Below are positions 7,929 through 16,336 of a DNA stretch of 64,000 nucleotides, piece by piece (position 1 is the first letter of the stretch; each line of letters opens with the position of its first letter). A program made the translations under genes and the position numbers. Under the pieces are notes generated by a model. That model was not told the DNA's origin. It did no database searches and worked only from the letters and a program-made list of their open reading frames with translations. Origin of the DNA: an uncultured Robinsoniella sp. (GTDB lineage Bacteria > Bacillota > Clostridia > Lachnospirales > Lachnospiraceae); assembly GCA_900540475.1 (NCBI GenBank), contig UQGG01000005.1, positions 62,001 to 126,000 on the forward strand, in the 5' to 3' direction.

Positions 7929-8450
7929 ATGATGAAAAAAAGATTAATTGCGTTTGGGTTAGCTGGAGTTATGTTGATGGGGATGAGTATGAATGTGTTT
8001 GCAGCAACTGGTAATGTAACAGCAGGAGAAGGAGATGCAACTAGAGAAGCAATAGTTAAAGGTGTTGTTCCGGAAACATACACAATATCTATACCGGCAG
8101 ATTTTAAGGATAATGATGCATCTATATTAATTTCTGCTGAAGATATAAATTTAGCTAAAGGATCAACTGTTTTGGTAACAGCAACTACTGCTCAAATAGA
8201 AATGAGTTTAAAAGATAAAGATACACCTACTAATACTGAAAAATATACAATGGGATTAAAAATGGAATCTATTGATGTAAGTACATCGACAGAACTGTTA
8301 AAACTTGAAAGTACAGATAGTGCAACAAAACAATCTACAATAAGTACTAATGTATCAGCAGATGCTAAAACGGGTAAGAAAGCTGGTATGTACTCAGGTA
8401 ATTTGACATTTAATATAACTTATTCTGCTGGGGAAACCACATGGAATTAA
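7929..8450 (+). CDS. Secreted beta-sandwich surface protein, third gene of surface operon
   Basis: A 173-residue secreted protein with a clear signal peptide (MMKKRLIAFGLAGVMLMGMSMNVFA split after Ala). The mature part begins with ATGNVTAGEG and has a VPETYTISIPADF strand, then repeating Thr/Ser/Lys-rich strands, and ends KAGMYSGNLTFNITYSAG. This closing motif is shared with the previous gene and is common in small Lachnospiraceae surface or fibre-like proteins. It has no Cys and no sorting signal. RBS AGGAGG stands 8 bases before ATG 7929. It may be the main subunit of a surface structure, with the two upstream proteins as anchor and stalk or tip; that role is inferred only from architecture. 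Confidence 0.78.
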   Translation: MMKKRLIAFGLAGVMLMGMSMNVFAATGNVTAGEGDATREAIVKGVVPETYTISIPADFKDNDASILISAEDINLAKGSTVLVTATTAQIEMSLKDKDTPTNTEKYTMGLKMESIDVSTSTELLKLESTDSATKQSTISTNVSADAKTGKKAGMYSGNLTFNITYSAGETTWN

Positions 8451-8541
8451 TATAGGAGTTTTTGAAATACTATATTATACTAAAATATAAATATTTATTA
8501 ACAATTTAGGAGCGTTATGATGTAGTTGATTGATCAGCTAT

Positions 8542-8558
8542 GGAGCAGCGCTCCTTTT
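8542..8558 (+). terminator. Likely terminator of the surface operon
   Basis: GGAGC AGC GCTCC followed by TTTT. A longer alternative stem uses AGGAGCG at 8507-8513 with the same CGCTCC. The T run is short. Confidence 0.55.
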
Positions 8559-8584
8559 ATGCAAAAATTTTCCCAAAAAACAAC

Positions 8585-8613
8585 GTTACATATCCCCCAA
8601 AGTATGCTATACT
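8585..8613 (+). promoter_or_regulatory. Promoter of the pyrH-frr group
   Basis: An extended -10 TGCTATACT (TATACT 8608-8613) is preceded 17 bases upstream by a weak GTTACA -35 (8585-8590). Confidence 0.6.
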
Positions 8614-8678
8614 ATCATCGAAGATTCTACTCGGGTCAATGACCTGCTGGAAAGAAAAAATATAGCAGAGGTGCAAAG

Positions 8679-9374
8679 ATGAAGAGAGTATTACTGAAAC
8701 TCAGCGGCGAAGCGTTAGCCGGAAGTAAGAAAACAGGATTTGATGAGCCTACCGTAACTGAGGTGGCGAATCAGGTAAAGCAATTAGTAGATGATGGTAT
8801 TGAAGTTGGAATCGTAATTGGCGGTGGTAATTTCTGGAGGGGACGTTCCAGTGAGACAATTGACCGCACAAAGGCAGACCAGATTGGGATGCTGGCAACT
8901 GTTATGAATTGTATTTATGTTTCAGAAATTTTCCGTTCCGTTGGAATTATGACACAGATTTTAACGCCATTTGCATGTGGTTCTTTTACGAAGCTGTTCT
9001 CGAAGGATCGTGTGAATAAATATTTTGAAAAAGGGGTTGTTTCTTTCTTTGCTGGAGGAACCGGACATCCTTATTTTTCAACTGATACTTCTACCGTACT
9101 CCGTGCCGTTGAAATAGAGGCAGATATGATTCTGCTGGCTAAGGCTGTAGACGGAGTTTATGACAGTGATCCAAAGGACAATCCGAATGCTAAGAAATAC
9201 GATGAGATTTCTATTCAGGAAGTAATTGATCAAAAACTGGCTGTTGTAGACATGACGGCATCCATACTCTGTATGGAGAATAAAATGCCAATGCTGGTAT
9301 TTGGTTTAAATGAGAAGGACAGCATTGTGAATGCCGCAAAAGGGAAGATCACAGGTACAAGAGTAACTGTATAA
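8679..9374 (+). CDS. pyrH: UMP kinase
   Basis: A 231-residue UMP kinase that phosphorylates UMP to UDP with ATP in pyrimidine nucleotide synthesis; cytosolic hexamer of the amino-acid-kinase fold. Diagnostic segments are LLKLSGEAL at the N-terminus, GIVIGGGNFWRGR, the UMP-binding FFAGGTGHPYFSTDT, and the ADGVYDSDP-like KAVDGVYDSDPKDNP. It is full length and starts at ATG 8679. The next gene is frr, as in most Firmicutes (tsf-pyrH-frr order), but rpsB and tsf are not upstream here; the surface operon is instead. Confidence 0.98.
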   Translation: MKRVLLKLSGEALAGSKKTGFDEPTVTEVANQVKQLVDDGIEVGIVIGGGNFWRGRSSETIDRTKADQIGMLATVMNCIYVSEIFRSVGIMTQILTPFACGSFTKLFSKDRVNKYFEKGVVSFFAGGTGHPYFSTDTSTVLRAVEIEADMILLAKAVDGVYDSDPKDNPNAKKYDEISIQEVIDQKLAVVDMTASILCMENKMPMLVFGLNEKDSIVNAAKGKITGTRVTV

Positions 9375-9403
9375 TTATGTGATGCAAAATGTATCTCAAA
9401 AAA

Positions 9404-9430
9404 GAATATCACGAATATCACGATTATCAC
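9404..9430 (+). repeat. Three tandem 9-bp repeats between pyrH and frr
   Basis: GAATATCAC, GAATATCAC and GATTATCAC occur head to tail in the 150-base gap. No function is apparent. Confidence 0.8.
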
Positions 9431-9524
9431 AGAATAAAACAGTACTATAACCTCAGTTGAAAAAGGTGTAATAAACTCAACTATTAGTAGTAAGTAAAAT
9501 ATAAAAAATCAGGAGGAATGAAAA

Positions 9525-10076
9525 ATGGATGAAAGAATTAAGTTATACGACACAAAAATGACAAAATCTTATGATAACCTGTTATCAGAGTTTGGAGCGA
9601 TCAGAGCCGGACGTGCGAATCCACATGTATTGGATAAGATTAAGGTAGATTATTACGGAACCCCGACACCCCTTCAGCAGGTTGGTAATATTACCGTTCC
9701 GGAAGCCAGAATGATTCAGATTCAGCCTTGGGATGCAACTCTTGTTAAGGCAATTGAAAAAGCAATCATGACTTCTGATCTTGGAATTAACCCAAATAAC
9801 GACGGTAAGATTATTCGTCTGGTTTTCCCTGAATTAACAGAGGAACGCAGAAAAGAACTGGTTAAAGATGTGAAGAAAAAAGGCGAAGCTGCTAAGGTTG
9901 CAATCCGTAACATTCGTCGTGACGCAAATGATGCATTTAAGAAACTTGCGAAAGAGGATGTGTCTGAGGATGAAATCAAAGAATTAGAAGACAAGACTCA
10001 GAAAATGACTGATAAATACATCAAGGAAGTGGACAAAGCAGTTGAAGAAAAGTCCCAGGAAATCTTGACGGTTTAA
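9525..10076 (+). CDS. frr: Ribosome recycling factor
   Basis: A 183-residue ribosome recycling factor that, with EF-G, splits the post-termination ribosome. The full domain pattern is present: the N-terminal helix, the hinge and beta domain containing RAGRANPHVLDKIKVDYYGTPTPLQQVGNI (split), ARMIQIQPWD, NDGKIIRLVFPELTEERRKELVK and a long C-terminal helix. Length and start (ATG 9525 after AGGAGGAATGAAAA) are typical. A terminator follows, so uppS has its own start signal. Confidence 0.98.
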   Translation: MDERIKLYDTKMTKSYDNLLSEFGAIRAGRANPHVLDKIKVDYYGTPTPLQQVGNITVPEARMIQIQPWDATLVKAIEKAIMTSDLGINPNNDGKIIRLVFPELTEERRKELVKDVKKKGEAAKVAIRNIRRDANDAFKKLAKEDVSEDEIKELEDKTQKMTDKYIKEVDKAVEEKSQEILTV

Positions 10077-10100
10077 TTATTATAATTTTATAAATAATAG

Positions 10101-10129
10101 AAGGGGGCTTCTTGACAGTCCCCTTTTTT
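10101..10129 (+). terminator. Rho-independent terminator of frr
   Basis: AAGGGG and CCCCTT close a short GC-rich hairpin that runs into six T. Confidence 0.85.
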
Positions 10130-10207
10130 GTGATATGATGGAAAAAGGTCTATAAATGGCAGGTTTGAACTGTCCTGTGATAGATAGGCGCAGGAGGGAG
10201 AATAAAT

Positions 10208-10915
10208 ATGGCAATACCACAGCATGTGGCAATTATATTGGATGGAAATGGAAGATGGGCGAAAAGCAAAGGAATGCCCAGAAATTACGGGCATGTCAGA
10301 GGCGCAAAGAATCTGGAGGTTATTTGCGAGGACGCTTATAATATGGGGATTAAATATTTGACGGTGTATCTGTTTTCAACGGAGAACTGGAACCGTCCAA
10401 GCGAAGAGGTGGCTTCTCTTATGAAGCTGTTTCGCAGTTATACGAAGACCTGTATTAAGACTGCTCAGAAAAATAATATGAAGGTGCGTATGTTGGGAGA
10501 TCCCTCAGCATTAGATCCGGATTTACAGGCTAGTATGCGGTCTTTGCAGGAGACATCGAAAAATAATACAGGACTGAATTTCCAAATTGCCATTAACTAC
10601 GGAAGCCGTAATGAAATTGTACGTGCAATCCGCAATTTGGCGCAGGACTGTAAAGATGGAAAAGTAAAGGTCCCGGATATTACAGAGGATGTTTTTTCTG
10701 ATTATCTGGATACGAAAGGAATACCGGATCCGGATCTTCTGATTCGTACCAGCGGGGAACTCAGGCTTTCTAATTATCTGATGTGGCAGCTGGCATATAC
10801 GGAGTTTTATTTTACGGATGTTCCATGGCCGGCATTTAATAAAGAGGAGCTGATGAAAGCGATTGACAAATTCAATGGCAGAGATCGGCGGTTCGGGGGC
10901 GTGAAGGAGGATTAA
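10208..10915 (+). CDS. uppS: Isoprenyl transferase (undecaprenyl diphosphate synthase)
   Basis: A 235-residue cis-prenyltransferase that condenses isopentenyl diphosphate onto farnesyl diphosphate to make the C55 lipid carrier for peptidoglycan. Signatures are AIILDGNGRWAKSKGMPRNYGH (split: catalytic Asp in DGNGRWA), YLFSTENWNRP, NYGSRNEI, and LIRTSGELRLSNYLMWQ near the C-terminus. RBS CAGGAGGGAG precedes ATG 10208. cdsA begins 2 bases after the stop, so the genes are translationally linked. Confidence 0.97.
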   Translation: MAIPQHVAIILDGNGRWAKSKGMPRNYGHVRGAKNLEVICEDAYNMGIKYLTVYLFSTENWNRPSEEVASLMKLFRSYTKTCIKTAQKNNMKVRMLGDPSALDPDLQASMRSLQETSKNNTGLNFQIAINYGSRNEIVRAIRNLAQDCKDGKVKVPDITEDVFSDYLDTKGIPDPDLLIRTSGELRLSNYLMWQLAYTEFYFTDVPWPAFNKEELMKAIDKFNGRDRRFGGVKED

Positions 10916-10917
10916 CC

Positions 10918-11724
10918 ATGTTTGTGACGAGGCTCATAAGTGGTATTGTGTTGGTGCTGATTGCGCTGTTGACTATTATCTCAGGAGGATATGTGCTGTT
11001 TGTAACGCTGCTTCTTATATCGTTGATCGGATTGTATGAACTTTACAGAGCGATGAATGTGGAATCCGAACAGACTCATGGACTGGCATTGGTCGGTTAT
11101 ATCGGAACAGTTGGTTACTATTTCATGTTACTTTTTGGATTTGAAGCATATAGTATGATAGGGCTGATTTTTCTGCTGGTGGCATTTATGTTTGTCTATG
11201 TGTTTACTTTCCCCAAATATAAGGCAGAGCAGGTTATGGCTGGATTTTTTGGCGTAGCCTATGTATCTGTGATGCTGTCCTATATTTTTCAGACGAGAAA
11301 TCTCCAGGACGGTGCATTTATCGTATGGCTGATTTTCCTGTGTTCCTGGGGATGCGATACCTGTGCGTACTGTGTAGGGGTATTAATTGGAAAGCATAAA
11401 ATGTCTCCGAAGTTAAGTCCGAAAAAATCCATAGAAGGGGCAGTTGGCGGAGTGGTCGGTGCTGCACTTCTGGGAGCAGTTTATGCTGCTGTAATTGGTA
11501 AATATCTGGAGGCACAGAATCAGATTGCAGTCTATGCGGTGATCTGTGGAATTGGCGCATTGATTTCCATGGTGGGCGACCTGGCTGCTTCTGCTATTAA
11601 GAGAAACCATGATATTAAGGATTACGGTAAGCTGATACCGGGGCATGGCGGAATATTAGACCGCTTTGACAGTGTGATATTTACAGCTCCGGTTATTTAC
11701 TTTTTAGCAACACTTTTTAATTAA
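10918..11724 (+). CDS. cdsA: Phosphatidate cytidylyltransferase
   Basis: A 268-residue integral membrane CDP-diacylglycerol synthase that makes CDP-DAG from phosphatidic acid and CTP. It has about seven membrane helices, and the C-terminal CDS signature is intact (SAIKRNHDIKDYGKLIPGHGG followed by ILDRFDS). It lies between uppS and dxr as in many Firmicutes. The RBS GGAGGATTAACC lies in the end of uppS. Confidence 0.96.
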   Translation: MFVTRLISGIVLVLIALLTIISGGYVLFVTLLLISLIGLYELYRAMNVESEQTHGLALVGYIGTVGYYFMLLFGFEAYSMIGLIFLLVAFMFVYVFTFPKYKAEQVMAGFFGVAYVSVMLSYIFQTRNLQDGAFIVWLIFLCSWGCDTCAYCVGVLIGKHKMSPKLSPKKSIEGAVGGVVGAALLGAVYAAVIGKYLEAQNQIAVYAVICGIGALISMVGDLAASAIKRNHDIKDYGKLIPGHGGILDRFDSVIFTAPVIYFLATLFN

Positions 11725-11728
11725 GAAT

Positions 11729-11799
11729 CAGAGTCTGTTTGAAATTTGCCTGCTCAAATGGGGCGGGCAGATTACTGCAATGATTTTTCAAACACTCTG
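11729..11799 (+). repeat. Highly structured palindromic intergenic element
   Basis: CAGAGTCTGTTTGAA (11729-11743) pairs with TTCAAACACTCTG (11787-11799), with a two-base bulge. Inside lies a GC-rich hairpin (TTTGCCTGC... GCGGGCAGA). Nearly the whole cdsA-dxr gap is one stem-loop without a T run, resembling a REP/BIME-type dispersed element. Confidence 0.6.
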
Positions 11800-11823
11800 G
11801 GAAAGAACAAGAGAGGATTTTTT

Positions 11824-12966
11824 ATGAAGACGATAGCGGTGTTAGGATCCACAGGTTCTATTGGAACCCAGACCTTAGAAGTAGTAAGGGAAAATAATGA
11901 CTTGCAGGTAGCGGCATTGGCGGCAGGCAGTAATATCGTGCTTTTGGAAAAACAAATTCGGGAATTCAAGCCAAAGGCAGCAGCAGTCTGGGACGAAAAA
12001 TCCGCTTCGGAATTAAGGGAATCCGTAAAAGATCTGGATGTTAAAGTTGTAAGCGGCATGGAGGGATTAATTGAAATCTCTACGCTGCCCGAGGTAGAGA
12101 TTCTGGTCACTGCCATCGTGGGAATGATTGGAATACTGCCCACAATTGAAGCGATTAAGGCGAAAAAGGATATTGCGCTGGCGAATAAGGAGACACTGGT
12201 AACGGCAGGGCATATTATTATGCCGCTGGCAGAAGAATGCGGTGTGCGGATTTTGCCTGTGGACAGTGAACACAGCGCTATTTTCCAGTCTCTAAACGGC
12301 GAGAATCCAAAAAGAATTGGTAAAATACTTTTGACGGCATCAGGCGGTCCTTTCCGCGGGAAAACGAAATCATTTTTAGAAAAAGTCCGTTTGGAGGATG
12401 CTTTGAAGCATCCAAACTGGGCAATGGGACAGAAAATTACCATAGACTCTGCAACATTGGTAAATAAAGGTTTGGAAGTTATGGAAGCCAAGTGGTTGTT
12501 TGGAGTAGATTTGGATAAAATACAAGTAGTGATACAGCCGCAGAGTATCATCCATTCCATGGTGGAATATGTAGATGGAGCGATTATGGCAGAACTGGGA
12601 ACACCGGATATGAAGCTGCCGATACAATATGCCCTTTATTATCCGGATCGTAAGTATCTGGGAGGAGAACGGCTGGATTTTTGGAAGTTATCACAGATTA
12701 CCTTTGAAAAACCGGATATGGATACCTTTCTTGGATTGCCGCTGGCATTTCAGGCATCGAAAGCAGGTGGTTCTATGCCGACGGTATTCAATGCAGCCAA
12801 CGAGCGTGCAGTCAGTAAATTTTTACATAAGGAAATCCGTTTCCTGGATATTTATGATATCATTATGTACTGTATGGAGGAACATAAGACCATCCAGAAT
12901 CCAACTGTGGAAGAGATACTGGCTACGGAACAGGCAACTTATGAATTGATTGAAAGCAGGTGGTAG
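11824..12966 (+). CDS. dxr: 1-deoxy-D-xylulose 5-phosphate reductoisomerase
   Basis: A 380-residue enzyme of the methylerythritol phosphate pathway, converting DXP to MEP with NADPH. Visible signatures are the Rossmann start (AVLGSTGSIGTQTLEVV), ALANKETLVTAG, the metal and substrate site PVDSEHSAIFQSL, LTASGGPFRGK, HPNWAMGQKITIDSATLVNKGLE (split) and the C-terminal helical domain. The correct start is ATG 11824 with AGAGAGGA upstream. An in-frame start at 11746 lies inside the palindromic element and is rejected. rseP follows with a one-base gap. Confidence 0.97.
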   Translation: MKTIAVLGSTGSIGTQTLEVVRENNDLQVAALAAGSNIVLLEKQIREFKPKAAAVWDEKSASELRESVKDLDVKVVSGMEGLIEISTLPEVEILVTAIVGMIGILPTIEAIKAKKDIALANKETLVTAGHIIMPLAEECGVRILPVDSEHSAIFQSLNGENPKRIGKILLTASGGPFRGKTKSFLEKVRLEDALKHPNWAMGQKITIDSATLVNKGLEVMEAKWLFGVDLDKIQVVIQPQSIIHSMVEYVDGAIMAELGTPDMKLPIQYALYYPDRKYLGGERLDFWKLSQITFEKPDMDTFLGLPLAFQASKAGGSMPTVFNAANERAVSKFLHKEIRFLDIYDIIMYCMEEHKTIQNPTVEEILATEQATYELIESRW

Positions 12967-12967
12967 A

Positions 12968-13999
12968 TTGAAAATTGTTATTGCTATTTTAATATTTAGT
13001 ATTATCATTATTATCCATGAGCTGGGACATTTTATTCTGGCGAAATTAAATGGAATCACCGTTACAGAATTTTCAGTGGGTATGGGGCCCAGACTGGTAA
13101 GCACCACAAAAGGTGAAACCAGGTATTCACTGAAACTGCTTCCCTTTGGCGGTTCCTGTATGATGCTTGGTGAAGACGAAGCAGCGGGTGATGACGGGTC
13201 TTTTGGCAGTAAATCTGTATGGGCGAGGATTTCTGTTATCGCTGCAGGTCCGATCTTTAACTTTATTTTAGCCTTTGTGCTGGCGTTGTTTATCATCGGC
13301 AGTATTGGCCATGATTCACCTGTAGTAGGTGCCGTTACGAAAGGCTTTCCTGCCGCAGAAGCCGGGTTAAAAGTAGGCGATGTTATAACCAAGATGAACA
13401 ACAAGAATATCAGGGTTTCCAGGGAAATCAATAATTATGTCACCTTTAACCAGGGTAAACCGGTAACGCTTACTTACGAACGGGATGGGGAAAGTCATAC
13501 CGTTCAGATGACACCTGAAAAGTCGGATAACGGCAGATACTTATTCGGCATTAGTCCGGCGGGAACCAGAGTAAAAGGAAATCCAATAAGCACCCTGAAG
13601 TACAGTGCGTATGAGGTAAAGTATTGGATCGATACCACGATTGGAAGTCTGAAGATGCTTGTCAGAGGTCAGGTAGGTATTAACGATATGTCAGGACCGG
13701 TAGGCGTGGTTACGATAATTGGAGATACTTACGAAGAGAGCGCCAAAGAGGGCGGCGGTTTTCTGGTTTGGCTGAATATGCTGAACATTTCCATATTGTT
13801 AACAGCCAATCTTGGAGTCATGAATCTGCTTCCCCTTCCGGCTTTGGATGGAGGAAGGCTGGTGTTTTTAATTCTGGAAGCTATACGGGGAAAAAGGATC
13901 AGCCCGGAAAAAGAAGGCATGGTGCATTTTATTGGACTAATGGCGCTTATGGTTCTGATGGTAGTCGTTATGTTCAATGATGTTATGAAGATTCTGTAA
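12968..13999 (+). CDS. rseP: Site-2 zinc metalloprotease of the RseP/RasP family
   Basis: A 343-residue intramembrane M50 protease that cleaves anti-sigma factors and leftover signal peptides. The zinc motif HELGH is at residues 17-21 in the first membrane helix. A central PDZ domain (VVGAVTKGFPAAEAGLKVGDVI) is present, and the third zinc ligand lies in NLLPLPALDGGRL. At least three to four membrane helices are visible. The start is TTG 12968 directly after the dxr stop, with AGGTGG upstream; an in-frame TTG at 12950 would overlap dxr. It ends the operon; a strong terminator follows at 14089. Confidence 0.95.
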   Translation: MKIVIAILIFSIIIIIHELGHFILAKLNGITVTEFSVGMGPRLVSTTKGETRYSLKLLPFGGSCMMLGEDEAAGDDGSFGSKSVWARISVIAAGPIFNFILAFVLALFIIGSIGHDSPVVGAVTKGFPAAEAGLKVGDVITKMNNKNIRVSREINNYVTFNQGKPVTLTYERDGESHTVQMTPEKSDNGRYLFGISPAGTRVKGNPISTLKYSAYEVKYWIDTTIGSLKMLVRGQVGINDMSGPVGVVTIIGDTYEESAKEGGGFLVWLNMLNISILLTANLGVMNLLPLPALDGGRLVFLILEAIRGKRISPEKEGMVHFIGLMALMVLMVVVMFNDVMKIL

Positions 14000-14088
14000 T
14001 AGTAAATGGTTAGATAATTTATAAATGTATTTGTCAACAATGCCTGTCTGATTATAGGCAGGATATTTGTTTAAAGGATAACAGTATT

Positions 14089-14133
14089 AAGCTGCGAAAT
14101 GGAGGATTATAAACCTTATTTCGCAGCTTTTTT
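14089..14133 (+). terminator. Strong Rho-independent terminator of the uppS-rseP operon
   Basis: AAGCTGCGAAAT (14089-14100) pairs perfectly with ATTTCGCAGCTT (14118-14129), followed by a T run. The 12-bp stem is a strong signal. Confidence 0.93.
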
Positions 14134-14272
14134 CATGAAGATTTTACGTAAGAAAAGCTACTAATAGTGTATAACAGGTTTTTTCACGGACATTTGGTCA
14201 GGCGTGAATGATATATGGATATTGAAATCCCTGTGGTGACAGCTTTGTTAGCAGGTGGATGGCAAATATCGT

Positions 14273-14301
14273 ATACATATAGAAAATTTCTGCATATACT
14301 A
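14273..14301 (+). promoter_or_regulatory. Possible sporulation-sigma promoter of the sleC-like gene
   Basis: CATATACTA (14293-14301) fits the CATANNNTA -10 of the SigE/SigK class, with an ATA (14273-14275) 17 bases before it (the SigE consensus has about 16). It lies 30 bases before the start codon. The match is suggestive only. Confidence 0.3.
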
Positions 14302-14330
14302 TAGATGACAGGATATTTGCGAGGTCAGGC

Positions 14331-15365
14331 ATGTCAAACAATTTAATCAAAGCCATGCAGCAGGACACCCCGGACCGGGGGCGTTTACAGATACGTGTAC
14401 TGTCAAACCAGCGTGCCACGCCGGTTGCAGACGCGACGATAGATATCTCTTATTCAGGAGACCCGGAAAGTACAGTAGAAAAAGTTTCAACAGACAGCAC
14501 AGGTCAGACGGCAGCTATAGAATTGGCAACGCCGCCTCTGGAATACAGTCTTGCACCATCGGAGACACAGCCCTATTCGGAGTATACCCTTCGGATTACT
14601 GCGGAAGGGTTTGAGACAATTACGATTAATGGTACGGAAATTCTGGCGGATCAGGTGGCATTGCAGGAAGTGCGGTTGCGTCCTCTGGCTGGAAATGAGG
14701 GGATTGATACAATCGTAATTCCGGCACATACGCTTTACGGTACCTATCCCCCTAAGATTGCGGAAGCAGAAATCAAGCCCGTGAACCAGATCGGGGAAAT
14801 TGTTTTGAGCCGGGTTGTTATTCCGGAATTCGTGGTGGTTCATGACGGATCCCCGCGGGATACAACAGCAACGGATTATTACATTCGTTACAAAGATTAT
14901 ATTAAAAATGTAGCATCCAGCGAGATCTATGCGACCTGGCCAAGGGCTACAATTGAAGCGAATGTACTTGCTATTATGTCCTTTACTTTAAACCGGGTTT
15001 ATACGGAATGGTACCGGAATAAAGGATTTGATTTTACCATTACTTCCTCTACAGCTTTTGACCATAAATGGATCTATGGCAGGAATATTTTTGAGAGTAT
15101 CTCGGAAGTAGTGGATGATTTATTCAGTAATTACCTTTCCAGACCAAATGTTAAACAGCCTATTCTGACACAGTATTGCGATGGACAGAGAGTCCAGTGT
15201 CCAAACTGGATGACCAAATTGCAAGAACATATACAACAAATAATACATATCATCAAAGAGATTAATGGCGCACCTCAGATTAAAGAGCTGCGTTGTTCGC
15301 ATTGTAATAATAGGTATCTATTTGTAGGGTTTGACTTCATGCATAACATTTTATTTACCACTTAG
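14331..15365 (+). CDS. SleC-like spore cortex-lytic protein, 3'-truncated by an insertion
   Basis: The first 296 or so residues look like clostridial SleC-type spore cortex-lytic enzyme. There is an N-terminal carboxypeptidase-regulatory-like beta domain (RGRLQIRVLSNQRATPVADA, EGFETITINGTEILADQVALQ split), then PEFVVVHDGSPRDTTATDYY and a SpoIID-like domain with the block IKNVASSEIYATWPRATIEA. From memory of the family, the sequence after CPNWMTK should continue with WGSK and a C-terminal peptidoglycan-binding domain. Here it changes at about base 15219 into unrelated residues (LQEHIQQIIHIIKEI...) that come from the end of a decayed recombinase element. The original product would degrade cortex peptidoglycan during germination; this remnant is probably non-functional. 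The weak RBS GAGGT lies before ATG 14331. Confidence 0.72.
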   Translation: MSNNLIKAMQQDTPDRGRLQIRVLSNQRATPVADATIDISYSGDPESTVEKVSTDSTGQTAAIELATPPLEYSLAPSETQPYSEYTLRITAEGFETITINGTEILADQVALQEVRLRPLAGNEGIDTIVIPAHTLYGTYPPKIAEAEIKPVNQIGEIVLSRVVIPEFVVVHDGSPRDTTATDYYIRYKDYIKNVASSEIYATWPRATIEANVLAIMSFTLNRVYTEWYRNKGFDFTITSSTAFDHKWIYGRNIFESISEVVDDLFSNYLSRPNVKQPILTQYCDGQRVQCPNWMTKLQEHIQQIIHIIKEINGAPQIKELRCSHCNNRYLFVGFDFMHNILFTT

Positions 15366-16131
15366 CCAATTCTTAGAGTTGATTTGACCTTGCATTCTTT
15401 GAATAATATTCTGAGTTAAAGCGTTACTGAGCAATACTAAAAACAGTATGATCAAGTATGGCTTTGCCCTCTTTTTAATCCATGCATCAGAGTTTTTGAT
15501 ACAATTTGTGAAATTTTCTGTTCTAGCATATTTGTCAAATGTAGGTTGGATATTGCAAGATATTTTCTAAGGAGCATTTTTCGAATGCTTTTCCATGACC
15601 GGATTTTAAGCTAATATAGTTTAAATATGTAGCTATTCGGAAAAGGCTCATTCCCTCATTAACGTATTTAATAAAGATTAAGCGTTCAATTTCTGTTTCT
15701 TCTTGTACTATGACAGGTGGTTTACCTTTGTCATTAATTCTATTCCCCAGAGGTGGTCTGACATGATAACCTCCTTGTATGGCTTTTTTCAGTCATTCCT
15801 CTTAGCACTTCCCCGGAAAAGCGTGTAGAATAATATTCGACCATCCCTTCTATGATACGTTCAATCAAGGATCCAAAAGTTCCATCTATAATTGGTTCCG
15901 ATACACTTATAACGTCAATTCTGCATTGTTTCTTCAGAAGAGATTTATAGACAATACTATTCTCATGGCTGTGGGCACAACGACTGAATTTCCAAACCAG
16001 TATTAAATTAATTGGATGATCATTTGATTTGGCTGTAGAAATCATACGCTATAACTTTTTATTTTATGAGCCCGAACATTAAACTGTTAGGGCAGAGTAT
16101 GAATAATTGCTATAATGGGAACGACAATGAA
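15219..16131 (-). pseudogene. Decayed serine recombinase and element end
   Basis: Read on the minus strand, this region is homologous throughout to the intact recombinase at 28856-30382. The best piece (16045-15740) translates to ISTAKSNDHPINLILVWKFS and SVSEPIIDGTFGSLIERIIE, nearly identical to the intact protein. Further pieces match around 15360-15740, but with stops and frameshifts. About 275 bp is missing between the conserved CATACGCT (16043-16050) and the leader palindrome (16070-16093), removing the N-terminal domain with the catalytic Ser. Both flanks are also shared: the leader palindrome plus about 40 bases to its right, and the CAGATTAAAGAGCTGC end hairpin (15276). It is an old, dead copy inserted in sleC. 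Confidence 0.88.
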
Positions 16132-16336
16132 AACTATAAATATATGCCAATTGAATAACTTTATTGTATATTATGTCAATTTATATTAAAAAATGTATAA
16201 AAATTTAGTGAGATATACAAAAATTAAAATTGAGATTGATGATAGCGGCAACTATAATAAAGGTAGATGCATCTAAATAATCTGGGGTAGATTTTATTTT
16301 TTAATCAATGCCACAGGGAAAGCTAAGAGGAAGAGG

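Larger units (their letters stand above)
14000..14330. other. Gap between rseP and the sleC-like gene
   Basis: This 331-base gap holds a small TGCCT/AGGCA hairpin (14041-14060), the strong terminator at 14089-14133 and a possible sporulation-type promoter at 14273-14301. I see no gene in it. Confidence 0.6.

Noticed and set aside
11746..11823. N-terminal extension of Dxr from an upstream start
   Set aside because: The extension lies in the palindromic element, is not like any Dxr, and a proper RBS precedes ATG 11824.
15740..16045. A real 101-residue gene on the minus strand
   Set aside because: It is a fragment of a larger recombinase pseudogene that lacks the N-terminal catalytic part.
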